From positions 1 through 60,951 of the forward strand of contig ONYS01000008.1 of the NCBI GenBank assembly GCA_900322095.1: a DNA stretch of 60,951 bases, in the 5' to 3' direction. A program made the translations under genes and the position numbers. Below the pieces are notes generated by a model. It saw nothing but the letters and a program-made list of their open reading frames with translations, had not been told where the DNA came from and made no database searches. This document shows positions 17,244 through 26,040 of this stretch, in pieces; position 1 is the stretch's first letter, and each line of letters starts with the position of its first letter. The DNA comes from an uncultured Prevotella sp. GTDB lineage: Bacteria > Bacteroidota > Bacteroidia > Bacteroidales > Bacteroidaceae.

Positions 17244-18317
17244 ATGAACAACAATTACACAACGAGCATTACCGGGAAGGTACTACTAATTTATACAGGC
17301 GGAACAATTGGTATGGGCCGCAACAAGCAGACGGGAGCGCTTGAACCGCTCGACTTCAATCATCTCATCGCAAAGATGCCCGAGTTTGAATATCTTCAGA
17401 CCGGAATCGACGTGTATCAGTTTACGCCCCCCATCGACTCAAGCAACATGAGCCCTCGACACTGGGCCCAGCTCGTACGCATCATAGCCGAACGCTACGA
17501 CAATTATGATGGATTCGTCATTCTCCACGGCACCGACACGATGGCCTACACGGCCTCTGCCCTCTCCTACATGCTGGAGAACCTTACGAAGCCCGTCATC
17601 CTGACCGGTAGCCAGTTGCCCGTGGGACAAATGCGGACCGACGGAAAGGAAAATCTCGTGACGAGCATCGAGATTGCCTCCATGCACGACGAGCAAGGCC
17701 ACGCCATGGTGCCAGAAGTGTGCATCTACTTCAGCGGACGCCTCTTGCGCGGCAACCGCTCCACAAAGGAGAATGCCGACGGATTCAATGCCTTCGACTC
17801 GTTCAACTATCCTCACCTCTGCGACGCCGGTGTGAATTTTGATTTCCATACGCATCATATCCTCAAGCCCGACTGGGACAAGCCCATGATTCCCCATTAC
17901 GCCATGAACACAGACGTGATCGTGTTCTCGCTTTTCCCGGGCGTAGATGAGGACATCATGCGCAGCATGCTCTACATGAAGGACCTGCGAGGCATCATCA
18001 TGCGAAGCTATGGCAGCGGCAACGCCCCCCAGTCGCCATGGTTCATTCAGCTGTTGAAGCAAATGACCGAACGCGGCATCGTCGTTGTCAACATCAGCCA
18101 ATGTATTGCAGGATTTGTTGAGATGAGCCGCTACGACACGGGCTATCATCTGCAGAGCGCTGGCGTAGTGAGCGGTTACGATTCAACCGTCGAGGCATCG
18201 GTAACGAAACTCATGTACCTACTCGGCAAGTACAACGACTATCATATCATTCGCACAATGATGTCGAGATGTCTTGCCGGAGAATTCACGACGCCCAAAA
18301 AGAACGGCAATCAATAA
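17244..18317 (+). CDS. ansA: Type I (cytoplasmic) L-asparaginase
   Basis: 357 aa. It hydrolyses asparagine to aspartate and ammonia. Catalytic stretches seen are LLIYTGGTIGMG near residue 15 (nucleophile Thr), the FVILHGTDTMAYTASALSYM segment with Thr-Asp, and VILTGSQLPVGQMRTDGKEN. There is no signal peptide, which fits type I. The start is MNNNYTTSITGKV at 17244, chosen because the promoter element lies just upstream and the extra 33 codons of the longer frame have no family match. Lone gene, followed by the second 22-bp repeat array 34 bp after the stop. Confidence 0.95.
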   Translation: MNNNYTTSITGKVLLIYTGGTIGMGRNKQTGALEPLDFNHLIAKMPEFEYLQTGIDVYQFTPPIDSSNMSPRHWAQLVRIIAERYDNYDGFVILHGTDTMAYTASALSYMLENLTKPVILTGSQLPVGQMRTDGKENLVTSIEIASMHDEQGHAMVPEVCIYFSGRLLRGNRSTKENADGFNAFDSFNYPHLCDAGVNFDFHTHHILKPDWDKPMIPHYAMNTDVIVFSLFPGVDEDIMRSMLYMKDLRGIIMRSYGSGNAPQSPWFIQLLKQMTERGIVVVNISQCIAGFVEMSRYDTGYHLQSAGVVSGYDSTVEASVTKLMYLLGKYNDYHIIRTMMSRCLAGEFTTPKKNGNQ

Positions 18318-18350
18318 CCCCTCCAGTTGTTGCAGTTTTACGGATGCGAC

Positions 18351-18482
18351 GTTACGACCGCCACGTTCATTCGTGACAGTCGTCACGTTCATTCGTGACA
18401 GCCGTCACGTTTGTTCGTGACAGCCGTCACGTTCGTTCGTGACAGTCGTCACGTTCGTTCGTGACAGCCGTCACGTCGCTTG
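18351..18482. repeat. 22-bp tandem repeat array 2 (6 units)
   Basis: Units begin at 18351, 18373, 18395, 18417, 18439 and 18461, exactly 22 bp apart. Five carry the palindrome CGTGACAGYCGTCACG with 6-bp arms and a 4-nt centre that is AGTC or AGCC; the first is degenerate. The arms are invariant in the five intact units while the centre varies. Same family as the outer units of array 1. The last unit runs directly into the mosaic module GTCGCTTGGCTGGGG. It may also serve as the 3' end of ansA. Confidence 0.92.
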
Positions 18483-18870
18483 GCTGGGGTTACTGAGAGT
18501 CAGCCCCTTCTGGGCTGATTGATTAGTTCTAGTCTTCCCCCAGAACTGTAGGAGCGGCGACATTCCTGCCAACGAAGGATTTACCAAAGTGTCCTAAAGG
18601 AAAGGATGTGTAATCCTCAGGAAGACGATACCTCAGAAATGCCGGGTACATGGAATCGAAGCGGACATGTGCCCAGTTGTGATAAGCAAGCAGGCCTTCT
18701 TTCTTGGCCGTCAGGAATGACGGCCCTCCTACCATTCGGTCCTCCTTTCAATCTTGGCCGTCAGGAATGACAGCCTTCCTATCGCCCTCCTACGGATATC
18801 TATCGAAATTTAACACTCCGATGTAAACTTCCATCCCTTCGTAGGGAGGGGCTGAGGGTGGTCTCTTTGT
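18476..18870. repeat. Mosaic intergenic repeats between ansA and the EFR1 gene
   Basis: No gene is visible in 18318-19186. After the array comes an AGTCAGCCCCTTCTGGGCTGA hairpin module (18499-18519), shared with 56060-56085 and 60661-60681. An intact GGCCGTCAGGAATGACGGCC hairpin lies at 18706-18725, a decayed copy at 18756-18775, and a CCCTTCGTAGGGAGGGG module near 18836-18852. A 68-codon open frame across this region is rejected. I see nothing definite in 18870-19170. Confidence 0.8.
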
Positions 18871-19174
18871 TCGTATAAGGGTAAGCCATAGAGAATATCT
18901 GGTTAGCCATTTTATATTAATTTATTTTCTAATTTCATAACCACTTGAATCACGGCGATTTAAGTATTTTTCGACATTTGTTTTCACGAAGGTCGCCTGC
19001 GATTGTCTCTCGTTGTTGTGGGTGTCGAGGGAGCCCGGAATGATAATTTTTCAATTGGCAGCATACTGCAGGGCTCTGCCGGAGGCAGTCCGCTTGATCA
19101 GAAAGTGCTTGTTAGAATTGAGATTGCGACTTCATAAAAAGTATAGAAATCATTTCTTTACAAAGATTTTTTAG

Positions 19175-19182
19175 TAATTTTG
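19175..19182 (+). promoter_or_regulatory. -7 promoter element of the EFR1 gene
   Basis: TAATTTTG ends only 4 nt before the GTG at 19187, so transcription would begin at or within a few bases of the start codon. Confidence 0.6.
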
Positions 19183-19186
19183 CAAC

Positions 19187-19966
19187 GTGATATTCTATTT
19201 TTCAGCAACGGGCAATACCCGATGGGCTGCGCGTAAACTCAGCGAGGCCACTCAAGAAAGACTGGTATTCATACCAGACGCTATAGCTTCCCCCAGCAAG
19301 TTCAAGTTGCAGCCGGGGGAAAGGATAGGCTTTTGTTTTCCTGTCCACGGTTGGCGGCCACCTCTTGTCGTGAGGAAATTCATCAGCACGCTGCAGTTCG
19401 ACGGTCCTACCGAGGGACATTATTGCTTTGCTGTCATCACCGCCGGCGACACTACGGGCGAGACCTTCCGCATCTTCGAAGACGACCTCCGCGCCAAAGG
19501 CATCAGCCTGCAGTCGCGTTGCGCCCTGCTTCTGCCCGAGTCCTACGTGGGCCTTCCCTTCATGGATGTAGACAAGCCCGAGCGCGAAAGACAGAAGAAA
19601 GACAAGGCCAACGAAGACCTGAAGGCTTATCTACAGACAGTCATCAACCGAAAGGCCAGTGACGGTCCGCTGTACATCGGTCGGTGGCCGCGAATCAACT
19701 CACGCGTGCTGGGCGCAGGATTCCTGAAACTCGTCGACGACTCGAAGTTCCACGTCGTGAGCAGCCGCTGCGTGAAATGCGGTATTTGCGCCGACGTGTG
19801 TCCGCAGAACGACATCAAAGGCGGACTGGGCTATGAGCCGCAATGGAAGCACGACGACTCCTGCCTCACCTGCTTTGCCTGCTATCACCATTGTCCCCAT
19901 CACGCCATTGAATTCGGCCGACAGACGCACCACAAGGGACAATACTTCTATGAGAAAAGAAACTAA
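19187..19966 (+). CDS. EFR1-family ferredoxin with flavodoxin-like domain
   Basis: 259 aa. The N-terminal half is flavodoxin-like (MIFYFSATGNTRWAARKL, the FMN-phosphate loop). The C-terminal part carries two 4Fe-4S clusters (CVKCGICADVCPQNDI and CLTCFACYHHCPHHAI). EFR1 proteins are predicted cytoplasmic electron carriers of unknown partner. The start codon is GTG. The family normally begins exactly at this M-I-[YF]-[YF]-F-S-[AG]-T-G-N position, and the promoter element is so close that the mRNA is probably leaderless. The M6 protease gene starts 16 bp downstream, so the two may be co-transcribed although their roles look unrelated. Confidence 0.92.
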   Translation: MIFYFSATGNTRWAARKLSEATQERLVFIPDAIASPSKFKLQPGERIGFCFPVHGWRPPLVVRKFISTLQFDGPTEGHYCFAVITAGDTTGETFRIFEDDLRAKGISLQSRCALLLPESYVGLPFMDVDKPERERQKKDKANEDLKAYLQTVINRKASDGPLYIGRWPRINSRVLGAGFLKLVDDSKFHVVSSRCVKCGICADVCPQNDIKGGLGYEPQWKHDDSCLTCFACYHHCPHHAIEFGRQTHHKGQYFYEKRN

Positions 19967-19982
19967 CTAAAAATATGAAAAG

Positions 19983-21725
19983 ATGAAAAAGGGAATCTTT
20001 ATCTTCTTATGCTTGATGATGGCAGCCACCTGGGCACGCGCCTCACGGGTGAATCCTCAGCCAGCCGTCATCACCCAGAGCGACGGCTCGCAGATCACGG
20101 TCTATGCCCATGGCGATGCCGACAGCCACTGGTATACGCTGTCAGACGGTACGCTGCTCATGCACGAAGGCTACGACTACTACGTCGCAAAGGTCAGCCC
20201 CAGCGGCCAGTTGACCAACTCCAAAGTGCTGGCCCACGAGCCCGCCGTGCGCGACGCCAAAGAGGCCCAGCTCGCTCAAGCACAGAACCGCAAGCTCTTT
20301 GCCAAGCAGATTGAGGCCGCCAGCGATGCACGCCGCATCTCCATCGGCACAGGCAGACGCTACTTCCCCCACACGGGCTCGCCCAAGGCACTGGTGATTC
20401 TCGTCAACTTTGCCGACACGACATTCTCCGTCGCCGACCCGGTGAAGACCTTCAACCAGTATCTCAACTCCACCCTGCCCAACGGCGAACTGGAGAATTT
20501 CGGCAACAGGGAGAACCGCAACTATGGAAGCGTGCTGAGCTATTTCAAAGACATGAGCTTCGGACAGTTCACCCCGCAGTTCGACATCGTGGGTCCTGTC
20601 ACCATGCCTCACGGTCTCGCCTACTACGGAGCCAACAACGACGCCCGTGTGGTGGAGATGATGACCTCGGCCTGCCAGATGGTTGACGACGAGGTGAACT
20701 TTGCCGACTACGACGCCGATGGCGACGGCTACGTAGACCTTGTCTACTTCATCTATGCCGGCTACTCAGAGAGCTTCTCGCAGAACTCCTCCGATTGCAT
20801 TTGGCCCCGTTCCGGCACCGCCAGTATCGGCACCTTCGACGGCAAGCAGGTGTGGCGCTACGGCGTCAACAATGAGCTCAACGGATATCCCGGCGCATTC
20901 AGTTCCGAACCGCTGAAGCGCGTGAACGGCATCGGACTCTTCTGCCATGAGTTCTCCCACACCCTCGGACTTCCCGACTTCTATCCCACGGTCACTTCGG
21001 CTCAGGTAGACAATCAGGCCATGGAATACTGGGACCTGATGGACGGAGGCGAATACCTCGACAACGGCTGGTGCCCCACGCCTTACACGCCCTGGGAGCG
21101 CGAGACGATGGGCTGGATGAAGCTCGACACGCTGTCTGAGGCACAATACGTTGAGATGCAGCCCGTGCAGGAGGGTGGAAAGGCCTATAAGATTTTGGGC
21201 GAGAATGGCGAGTACCTCATCCTGGAGAATATCCAGAAAGCAGGTTGGAACCAGCGCCAGTATGGCCACGGACTTCTGGTCTACCGCGTAGACTATCCCT
21301 ACACATCGGTCAACCTCACCGACAATCCCAACAACACCTTGGGCAAGCCGGCCATGACTGTCGTTCCTGCCGACGGCATTCTGATCACGTCGTACAACAC
21401 CAACGTCTCAAGGTCTGACTATACCAGCAGCCTCGCCGGTGATCCCTATCCCGGCACCAGCAACGTGACCGACCTGGAAAGCGTGACGCTCAACAATTCT
21501 ACGCTCACCGACGCTCCCCTCTACGGCATCACTGAGGACACGGATAGCGGAACCATCGGCTTCGCCTTCAAAGACCGCACGCTGACCGCCATCGACATTG
21601 CAAACGTCAAGACTCCAGCCGACGGCCGCATCTACACCATCGACGGTCGCTATGCTGGCACCGACAGCAATCGTCTGGCCAAAGGTGTCTACATCAAGAA
21701 CGGAAAGAAGATCATCGTAAAATAA
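19983..21725 (+). CDS. Secreted M6-family zinc metalloprotease
   Basis: 580 aa. Signal peptide MKKGIFIFLCLMMAATWARA, then an N-terminal propeptide-like domain (SDGSQITVYAHGDADSHWYT), then the M6 peptidase core. The zinc site GLFCHEFSHTLGLPDFY lies near residue 320 and matches HExxHxxGxxD of immune-inhibitor-A-like enzymes. A Ca-binding-like YDADGDGYVDL loop is near residue 240. The last ~35 residues (GRIYTIDGRYAGTDSN, ending NGKKIIVK) are the short C-terminal domain common on Prevotella secreted proteins and resemble a type IX sorting signal. The porQ gene in this window supports that route. The substrate is unknown. Confidence 0.93.
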   Translation: MKKGIFIFLCLMMAATWARASRVNPQPAVITQSDGSQITVYAHGDADSHWYTLSDGTLLMHEGYDYYVAKVSPSGQLTNSKVLAHEPAVRDAKEAQLAQAQNRKLFAKQIEAASDARRISIGTGRRYFPHTGSPKALVILVNFADTTFSVADPVKTFNQYLNSTLPNGELENFGNRENRNYGSVLSYFKDMSFGQFTPQFDIVGPVTMPHGLAYYGANNDARVVEMMTSACQMVDDEVNFADYDADGDGYVDLVYFIYAGYSESFSQNSSDCIWPRSGTASIGTFDGKQVWRYGVNNELNGYPGAFSSEPLKRVNGIGLFCHEFSHTLGLPDFYPTVTSAQVDNQAMEYWDLMDGGEYLDNGWCPTPYTPWERETMGWMKLDTLSEAQYVEMQPVQEGGKAYKILGENGEYLILENIQKAGWNQRQYGHGLLVYRVDYPYTSVNLTDNPNNTLGKPAMTVVPADGILITSYNTNVSRSDYTSSLAGDPYPGTSNVTDLESVTLNNSTLTDAPLYGITEDTDSGTIGFAFKDRTLTAIDIANVKTPADGRIYTIDGRYAGTDSNRLAKGVYIKNGKKIIVK

Positions 21726-21751
21726 CCTTAACGGGTTTAGAAATATCCATT

Positions 21752-21786
21752 CGGTCGTACCGGGCGAAACTGTTCCGGTGCGACCG
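21752..21786 (+). terminator. Terminator-like hairpin after the M6 protease gene
   Basis: CGGTCGTACCGG / CCGGTGCGACCG stem with an 11-nt loop, followed by ATTTTG. It lies 26 bp after the stop codon. Confidence 0.75.
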
Positions 21787-21888
21787 ATTTTGCATAATCT
21801 AAGATCTCTAGGCTTTAATTCAGATTATTTAGTCTTACCATCTGATAAATAATCCCCGGCTAAGAGCCGTTTTATCACATAAAAACAC

Positions 21889-21896
21889 TATCTTTG
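21889..21896 (+). promoter_or_regulatory. -7 promoter element of the Rpn-family gene
   Basis: TATCTTTG followed by CAG, 20 nt before the ATG at 21917. Confidence 0.6.
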
Positions 21897-21916
21897 CAGA
21901 AAAGATTATTACGCTT

Positions 21917-22786
21917 ATGAGATACTTAGATCCGCGAGCAGACCTCACTTTCAAACGCGTCTTTGGCGAGCATCCCGATCTTGTTATTAGCTTGCTCAAC
22001 GCCCTTCTGCCTCTTGACCAGGAACATCAGGTCAAGAGTGTGGAATATATTCCTATAGAACTTGTTCCTGACAGCCCATTGAAAAAGAACAGCATCGTCG
22101 ATGTTCGGTGTAAGGATGAAGAGGGACGTCAGTTCCTTGTAGAGATGCAAATGATATGGTCGGAAGAATTTAAACAACGTGTTTTGTTTAATGCTTCCAA
22201 GGCCTATGTGCGGCAGTTGGATAAGCATGAAGACTATGAACTTCTTCAGCCAGTCTACTCTCTGAATCTTGTCAACGAGATTTTCGAGCCCGACCTCCCC
22301 AACTACTATCACCAGTATTCAGTAGCCAACATAGACCATCCGGAGAAGATAATCGAAGGGTTGCACTTGATTTTCGTTGAGCTTCCGAAGTTCAAGCCTC
22401 AAAGCTATTCCGAGAGAAAGATGGAGGTATTATGGCTCCGTTATCTCACGGAGATGGGTGGTGCCAGCAAAGTGCCCCAGGAGTTTCTTGAAAATCCCGA
22501 GGTGAAGAAGGCCGTGGATATTCTTGAGGAGTCGTCATATTCCCCCGCCCAATTGGAAGGATACGACAAATTCTGGGACGCAGTGCGCACTGAGCGTACT
22601 TACTACAACAGTGCCCGTCGTCTCGGAAAAAGAGAGGGGTATCAAGAAGGGCTTGAGCAAGGACATGAAGAGGGTGCTTTGGAAGAAAGAAAGAAAAACG
22701 CCAAGGCAATGAAAGCCTTAGGAATACCCACCGAAAGCATTTCGAAGGTTATAGGATTATCTGCTGAAGAAATCAACTCTTTATGA
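21917..22786 (+). CDS. Rpn-family PD-(D/E)XK nuclease / putative transposase
   Basis: 289 aa. It opens with the family signature RYLDPRADLTFKRVFGEHPDL. It then shows the PD-(D/E)XK core: an Asp in SIVDVRCKDEEG and ExQ in FLVEMQMIW. Rpn proteins promote RecA-independent recombination by DNA cleavage and often occur in many copies; their link to transposition is only partial. The C-terminal third is charged and helical (EGYQEGLEQGHEEGALEER), typical of the family, and ends with an IPTESISKVIGLSAEEI segment. Its codon use is more AT-rich than the neighbours, which suggests horizontal spread. No terminal repeats are visible beside it. The 22787-23048 gap after it shows nothing. Confidence 0.9.
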   Translation: MRYLDPRADLTFKRVFGEHPDLVISLLNALLPLDQEHQVKSVEYIPIELVPDSPLKKNSIVDVRCKDEEGRQFLVEMQMIWSEEFKQRVLFNASKAYVRQLDKHEDYELLQPVYSLNLVNEIFEPDLPNYYHQYSVANIDHPEKIIEGLHLIFVELPKFKPQSYSERKMEVLWLRYLTEMGGASKVPQEFLENPEVKKAVDILEESSYSPAQLEGYDKFWDAVRTERTYYNSARRLGKREGYQEGLEQGHEEGALEERKKNAKAMKALGIPTESISKVIGLSAEEINSL

Positions 22787-23048
22787 CAACTACCCTCCAT
22801 CAGCGCATTACAAACCATAAAATACAATATGGCGCATCTGATTATTTCTACAGATAGCTAGACTTCATAACAAGAGGCTTCTTCTAATCATCGGAATGGT
22901 CAGGTGCTCCAGTAATTTAGTGTTCTAAAATCCTTTTTTGTTGCCATCTTTCACCAAACTTTCGATTCGCATCAAGACCGTAACAGAATTCTTTTGAACT
23001 TTTATCAAAAAACCTTTTCTAAGATTTCCGAGTTAAAGGATAATTCAT

Positions 23049-23056
23049 TAACTTTG
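23049..23056 (+). promoter_or_regulatory. -7 promoter element of the NifU-like/GGGtGRT pair
   Basis: TAACTTTG followed by CAAC. It leaves a ~52-nt leader before the ATG at 23114 and excludes the open frame's first ATG at 22994. Confidence 0.6.
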
Positions 23057-23113
23057 CAACATCGAAATAGAGGAAAAGAGATTCACACAATATTCATAAA
23101 CATTTTAGCGAAT

Positions 23114-23818
23114 ATGATTATTTATTCAAAAGAAGTAGACAACATGTGCGTTGTCAAAAAGGGTGCCTATCACGGCCCTGCTCCAATTCCTGAAGAGGGT
23201 AAATGGATTCAGGCCAAGGAGATCAAGGACATTTCTGGCTATACCCACGGTGTGGGTTGGTGTGCTCCTCAGCAGGGAGCCTGCAAGCTCTCTCTCAACA
23301 TCAAGGAGGGCGTGATTGTGGAGTGCCTCATCGAGACCATCGGTTGCACGGGTATGACCCATTCTGCTGCCATGGCTTCTGAGATTCTTCCTGGCAAGAC
23401 CATTCTGGAAGCGCTGAACACCGACCTCGTGTGCGACGCTATCAACACCGCCATGCGCGAGCTTTTCCTGCAGATCGTCTACGGACGCAGCCAGAGCGCA
23501 TTCTCTGAGAACGGACTCGCCGTCGGCGCCGGTCTCGAGGACCTGGGCAAGGGCCTGCGCTCTCAGACTGGTACTCTCTATGGCACTATGGCCAAGGGTA
23601 CTCGCTATCTGGAGCTCACTGAAGGCTACATCACAAAGATGTTCCTTGACAAGGACGATTATGTTTGTGGCTATGAGTATGTTCACCTGGGCAAGATGAT
23701 GGAAGCCATCAAGAACGGCATGGACGCCAACGAAGCTGTGAAGAAGTTCACAGGCCGCTATGGACGCACCACCGCCGACCAGGGTATTGTTAAATCTATC
23801 GACCCACGTAAAGAATAA
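23114..23818 (+). CDS. NifU_N/IscU-like iron-sulfur scaffold protein
   Basis: 234 aa with the start placed at MIIYSKEVDNMC. A NifU_N-like core is recognisable: GWCAPQQGACKLSLNIKEGVI, then ETIGCTGMTHSAAMASEILPG, where the GC-x-S-A-x-A-S pattern resembles the second cluster-ligand motif of IscU, then LVCDAINTAMREL with the third Cys. The C-terminal ~70 residues are beyond the usual NifU_N fold. The next gene, 14 bp downstream, is always a good clue: this variant scaffold is paired with a GGGtGRT protein. No IscS, Suf or HscA gene is nearby, so it may not be the general Fe-S assembly scaffold. The function is inferred from the family name only. Confidence 0.87.
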   Translation: MIIYSKEVDNMCVVKKGAYHGPAPIPEEGKWIQAKEIKDISGYTHGVGWCAPQQGACKLSLNIKEGVIVECLIETIGCTGMTHSAAMASEILPGKTILEALNTDLVCDAINTAMRELFLQIVYGRSQSAFSENGLAVGAGLEDLGKGLRSQTGTLYGTMAKGTRYLELTEGYITKMFLDKDDYVCGYEYVHLGKMMEAIKNGMDANEAVKKFTGRYGRTTADQGIVKSIDPRKE

Positions 23819-23832
23819 GGAGGAACCACAGT

Positions 23833-24849
23833 ATGATTAGAAAAGTTCAATACGAGAGCCAGGAGCGTCGTGAGGCACAGGTCAACGCTGCGCTTCAGGC
23901 CAATGGCATCAAGAACCTCGAAGAGGCAAACGAAATTTGCGACAAACTGGGTATCGATCCTTATCAGATCTGCGAAGACACACAGCGCATCTGCTTTGAG
24001 AATGCTAAGTGGGCTTACGTTGCAGGTGCTGCCATCGCTATCAAGAAGGGCTGCAAGAGCGCTGCTGAATGCGCCGAGGCCATCGGTATCGGTCTGCAGG
24101 CTTTCTGTATTCCCGGAAGTGTGGCCGACGACCGTAAGGTAGGTCTGGGCCACGGCAACCTGGCTGCCCGTCTGCTCCGCGAGGAGACCGAGTGCTTCGC
24201 CTTCCTGGCAGGCCACGAGAGCTTCGCTGCTGCTGAGGGTGCCATCAAGATCGCCGAGATGGCCAACAAGGTGCGCAAGAAACCGCTCCGCGTTATCCTC
24301 AACGGTCTGGGCAAAGATGCCGCACAGATCATCAGCCGTGTGAACGGCTTCACTTATGTTAAGACAAAGTTCGACTACTATACTGGCAAGCTGAACATCG
24401 TCGAGGAGATTCCTTACGGCAACAATCCTGCCCGTCTGAAGGTAAAGTGCTATGGCGCTGACGATGTACGCGAAGGTGTGGCTATCCTGTGGCACGAGAA
24501 CGTTGATGTCTCCATCACCGGTAACTCTACCAACCCCACTCGTTTCCAGCATCCCGTTGCAGGCACCTACAAGAAGGAGCGCCTGGCTGCCGGCAAGCCT
24601 TACTTCTCGGTGGCTTCTGGTGGTGGTACTGGCCGTACGCTGCACCCCGACAATATGGCTGCAGGTCCCGCTTCTTACGGTATGACCGATACCATGGGCC
24701 GTATGCACAGCGACGCTCAGTTTGCAGGTTCTTCATCAGTTCCCGCACACGTAGAGATGATGGGTTATCTGGGTATGGGCAACAACCCCATGGTGGGTGC
24801 TACAGTTGCCGTAGCCGTTCAGACCGACCTTCTGCTCAACAAGAAGTAA
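23833..24849 (+). CDS. GGGtGRT protein (unknown function)
   Basis: 338 aa. It contains the eponymous motif SVASGGGTGRTLHPDNMA near residue 260 and a long glycine-rich conserved C-terminus (SYGMTDTMGRMHSDAQF, MGYLGMGNNPMVGATVAVAVQ). The N-terminal part is helical and has several Cys residues (ANEICDKLGID, QICEDTQRICFENAKW, KSAAECAEA). The family is known by name and by its pairing with the NifU-like gene just upstream; its activity is, to my knowledge, not established. Several aligned Cys plus the scaffold partner suggest an Fe-S dependent protein, which is inference. A terminator follows, so the pair is a closed two-gene operon. Confidence 0.9.
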   Translation: MIRKVQYESQERREAQVNAALQANGIKNLEEANEICDKLGIDPYQICEDTQRICFENAKWAYVAGAAIAIKKGCKSAAECAEAIGIGLQAFCIPGSVADDRKVGLGHGNLAARLLREETECFAFLAGHESFAAAEGAIKIAEMANKVRKKPLRVILNGLGKDAAQIISRVNGFTYVKTKFDYYTGKLNIVEEIPYGNNPARLKVKCYGADDVREGVAILWHENVDVSITGNSTNPTRFQHPVAGTYKKERLAAGKPYFSVASGGGTGRTLHPDNMAAGPASYGMTDTMGRMHSDAQFAGSSSVPAHVEMMGYLGMGNNPMVGATVAVAVQTDLLLNKK

Positions 24850-24871
24850 ATTCAATATCTTTTCATATAAA

Positions 24872-24901
24872 GGGAGTACCTCAGCGGGTGCTCCTTTTTT
24901 T
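24872..24901 (+). terminator. Terminator of the NifU-like/GGGtGRT operon
   Basis: GGAGTACC / GGGTGCTCC stem (one G-T pair) followed by seven or more Ts. Confidence 0.85.
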
Positions 24902-25029
24902 ATTCACTGCCCTCCAATTATCTGAGCTGTTCTAGCAGAAAGTTGAAGTCAGCCTGTATTCTTATGTGCCTTTTGCAAAGTAGCAGAAAGAAAAACCTGC
25001 AATACAGACGTTATTTGCAATCTTTTTTT

Positions 25030-25037
25030 TAACTTTG
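25030..25037 (+). promoter_or_regulatory. -7 promoter element of the phoH operon
   Basis: TAACTTTG followed by CATC, 32 nt before the TTG start of phoH. Confidence 0.6.
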
Positions 25038-25069
25038 CATCATCGAATAATTATATTGAACGTTCAGTT

Positions 25070-26038
25070 TTGATAGAAAAGCATATTGTTTTAGAAGATA
25101 TTGACCCCGTGGTGTTCTACGGCGTCAACAACAGTCACTTGCAGATGCTCAAATCGTTGTTTCCCAAACTGCGCATCGTGGCGAGAGACAACGTTATCCG
25201 CGTGCTCGGCGATGAGGAGGAAATGGCCAAGGCCGAAGAGGATATAGAGAAGATGAGGATGCACGTGCTGAAATACAACAGCATCCAGGATGAGGACATT
25301 CTCGACATCATAAAGGGCAAACAGACCAAGGCCGACGGCGTGAAGGGCGTCATCTGCTACAGCATCTCGGGCAAGCCCATCATGCCCAAGACCCGCAACC
25401 AGCAGCAACTGATCGACGAATACGCAAAGAACGACATGATCTTTGCCGTGGGGCCGGCCGGAACGGGCAAGACCTATCTGAGCATTGCCCTGGCGGTGAA
25501 GGCCTATAAGGAGAAGACCGCCCGCAAGATCATCCTCTCCCGTCCCGCCGTGGAGGCTGGCGAGAAACTCGGATTCCTTCCGGGCGACATGAAAAACAAG
25601 ATCGACCCCTACTTGCAACCGCTATATGATGCGCTGGAAGACATGCTTCCGGCCGTGAAACTGCAGGAGATGATGGAGAAAGGCATCATCCAGATTGCTC
25701 CCTTGGCCTTCATGCGAGGCCGTACGCTCTCCGATGCCGTGGTTATCCTCGATGAGGCACAAAACACCACGTCGGCACAGATACGCATGTTCCTCACGCG
25801 TATGGGCTGGAACACGAAGATGATCATCACGGGCGACATGACGCAGATTGATCTGCCGCGCGAACAACGCAGCGGTCTGGTGGAAGCACTGAAAATTCTA
25901 AAGGGCGTTGAGGGCATCTCCGTTGTCAACCTCGACAAGGAAGACATCGTGAGAAACAAGCTCGTCACGCGTATCGTCAACGCCTTCGAGCGTCACGACA
26001 AGGCTATGAAAGAAAACAAGACCAACAAACAATTATAA
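25070..26038 (+). CDS. phoH: PhoH-family ATPase
   Basis: 322 aa. An N-terminal KH-like region (residues 1-100: [21 protein letters not shown]) is followed by the PhoH helicase-like NTPase core. Walker A is [17 protein letters not shown] near residue 127 and Walker B is [19 protein letters not shown] near 225, with [10 protein letters not shown] as sensor. PhoH proteins are cytoplasmic ATPases tied to RNA metabolism; the exact substrate is uncertain. The start is TTG: no in-frame ATG precedes the conserved region, and the promoter element lies just upstream. purC begins 2 bp after the stop, so they are co-transcribed. Confidence 0.94.
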   Translation: MIEKHIVLEDIDPVVFYGVNNSHLQMLKSLFPKLRIVARDNVIRVLGDEEEMAKAEEDIEKMRMHVLKYNSIQDEDILDIIKGKQTKADGVKGVICYSISGKPIMPKTRNQQQLIDEYAKNDMIFAVGPAGTGKTYLSIALAVKAYKEKTARKIILSRPAVEAGEKLGFLPGDMKNKIDPYLQPLYDALEDMLPAVKLQEMMEKGIIQIAPLAFMRGRTLSDAVVILDEAQNTTSAQIRMFLTRMGWNTKMIITGDMTQIDLPREQRSGLVEALKILKGVEGISVVNLDKEDIVRNKLVTRIVNAFERHDKAMKENKTNKQL

Positions 26039-26040
26039 AC

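Noticed and set aside
18529-18735. 68-codon minus-strand ORF
   Set aside because: It lies wholly within mosaic intergenic repeats.
21917-22786. Complete insertion sequence around the Rpn-family gene
   Set aside because: No terminal inverted repeats or target duplications are visible, and the gene has an ordinary host-type promoter.
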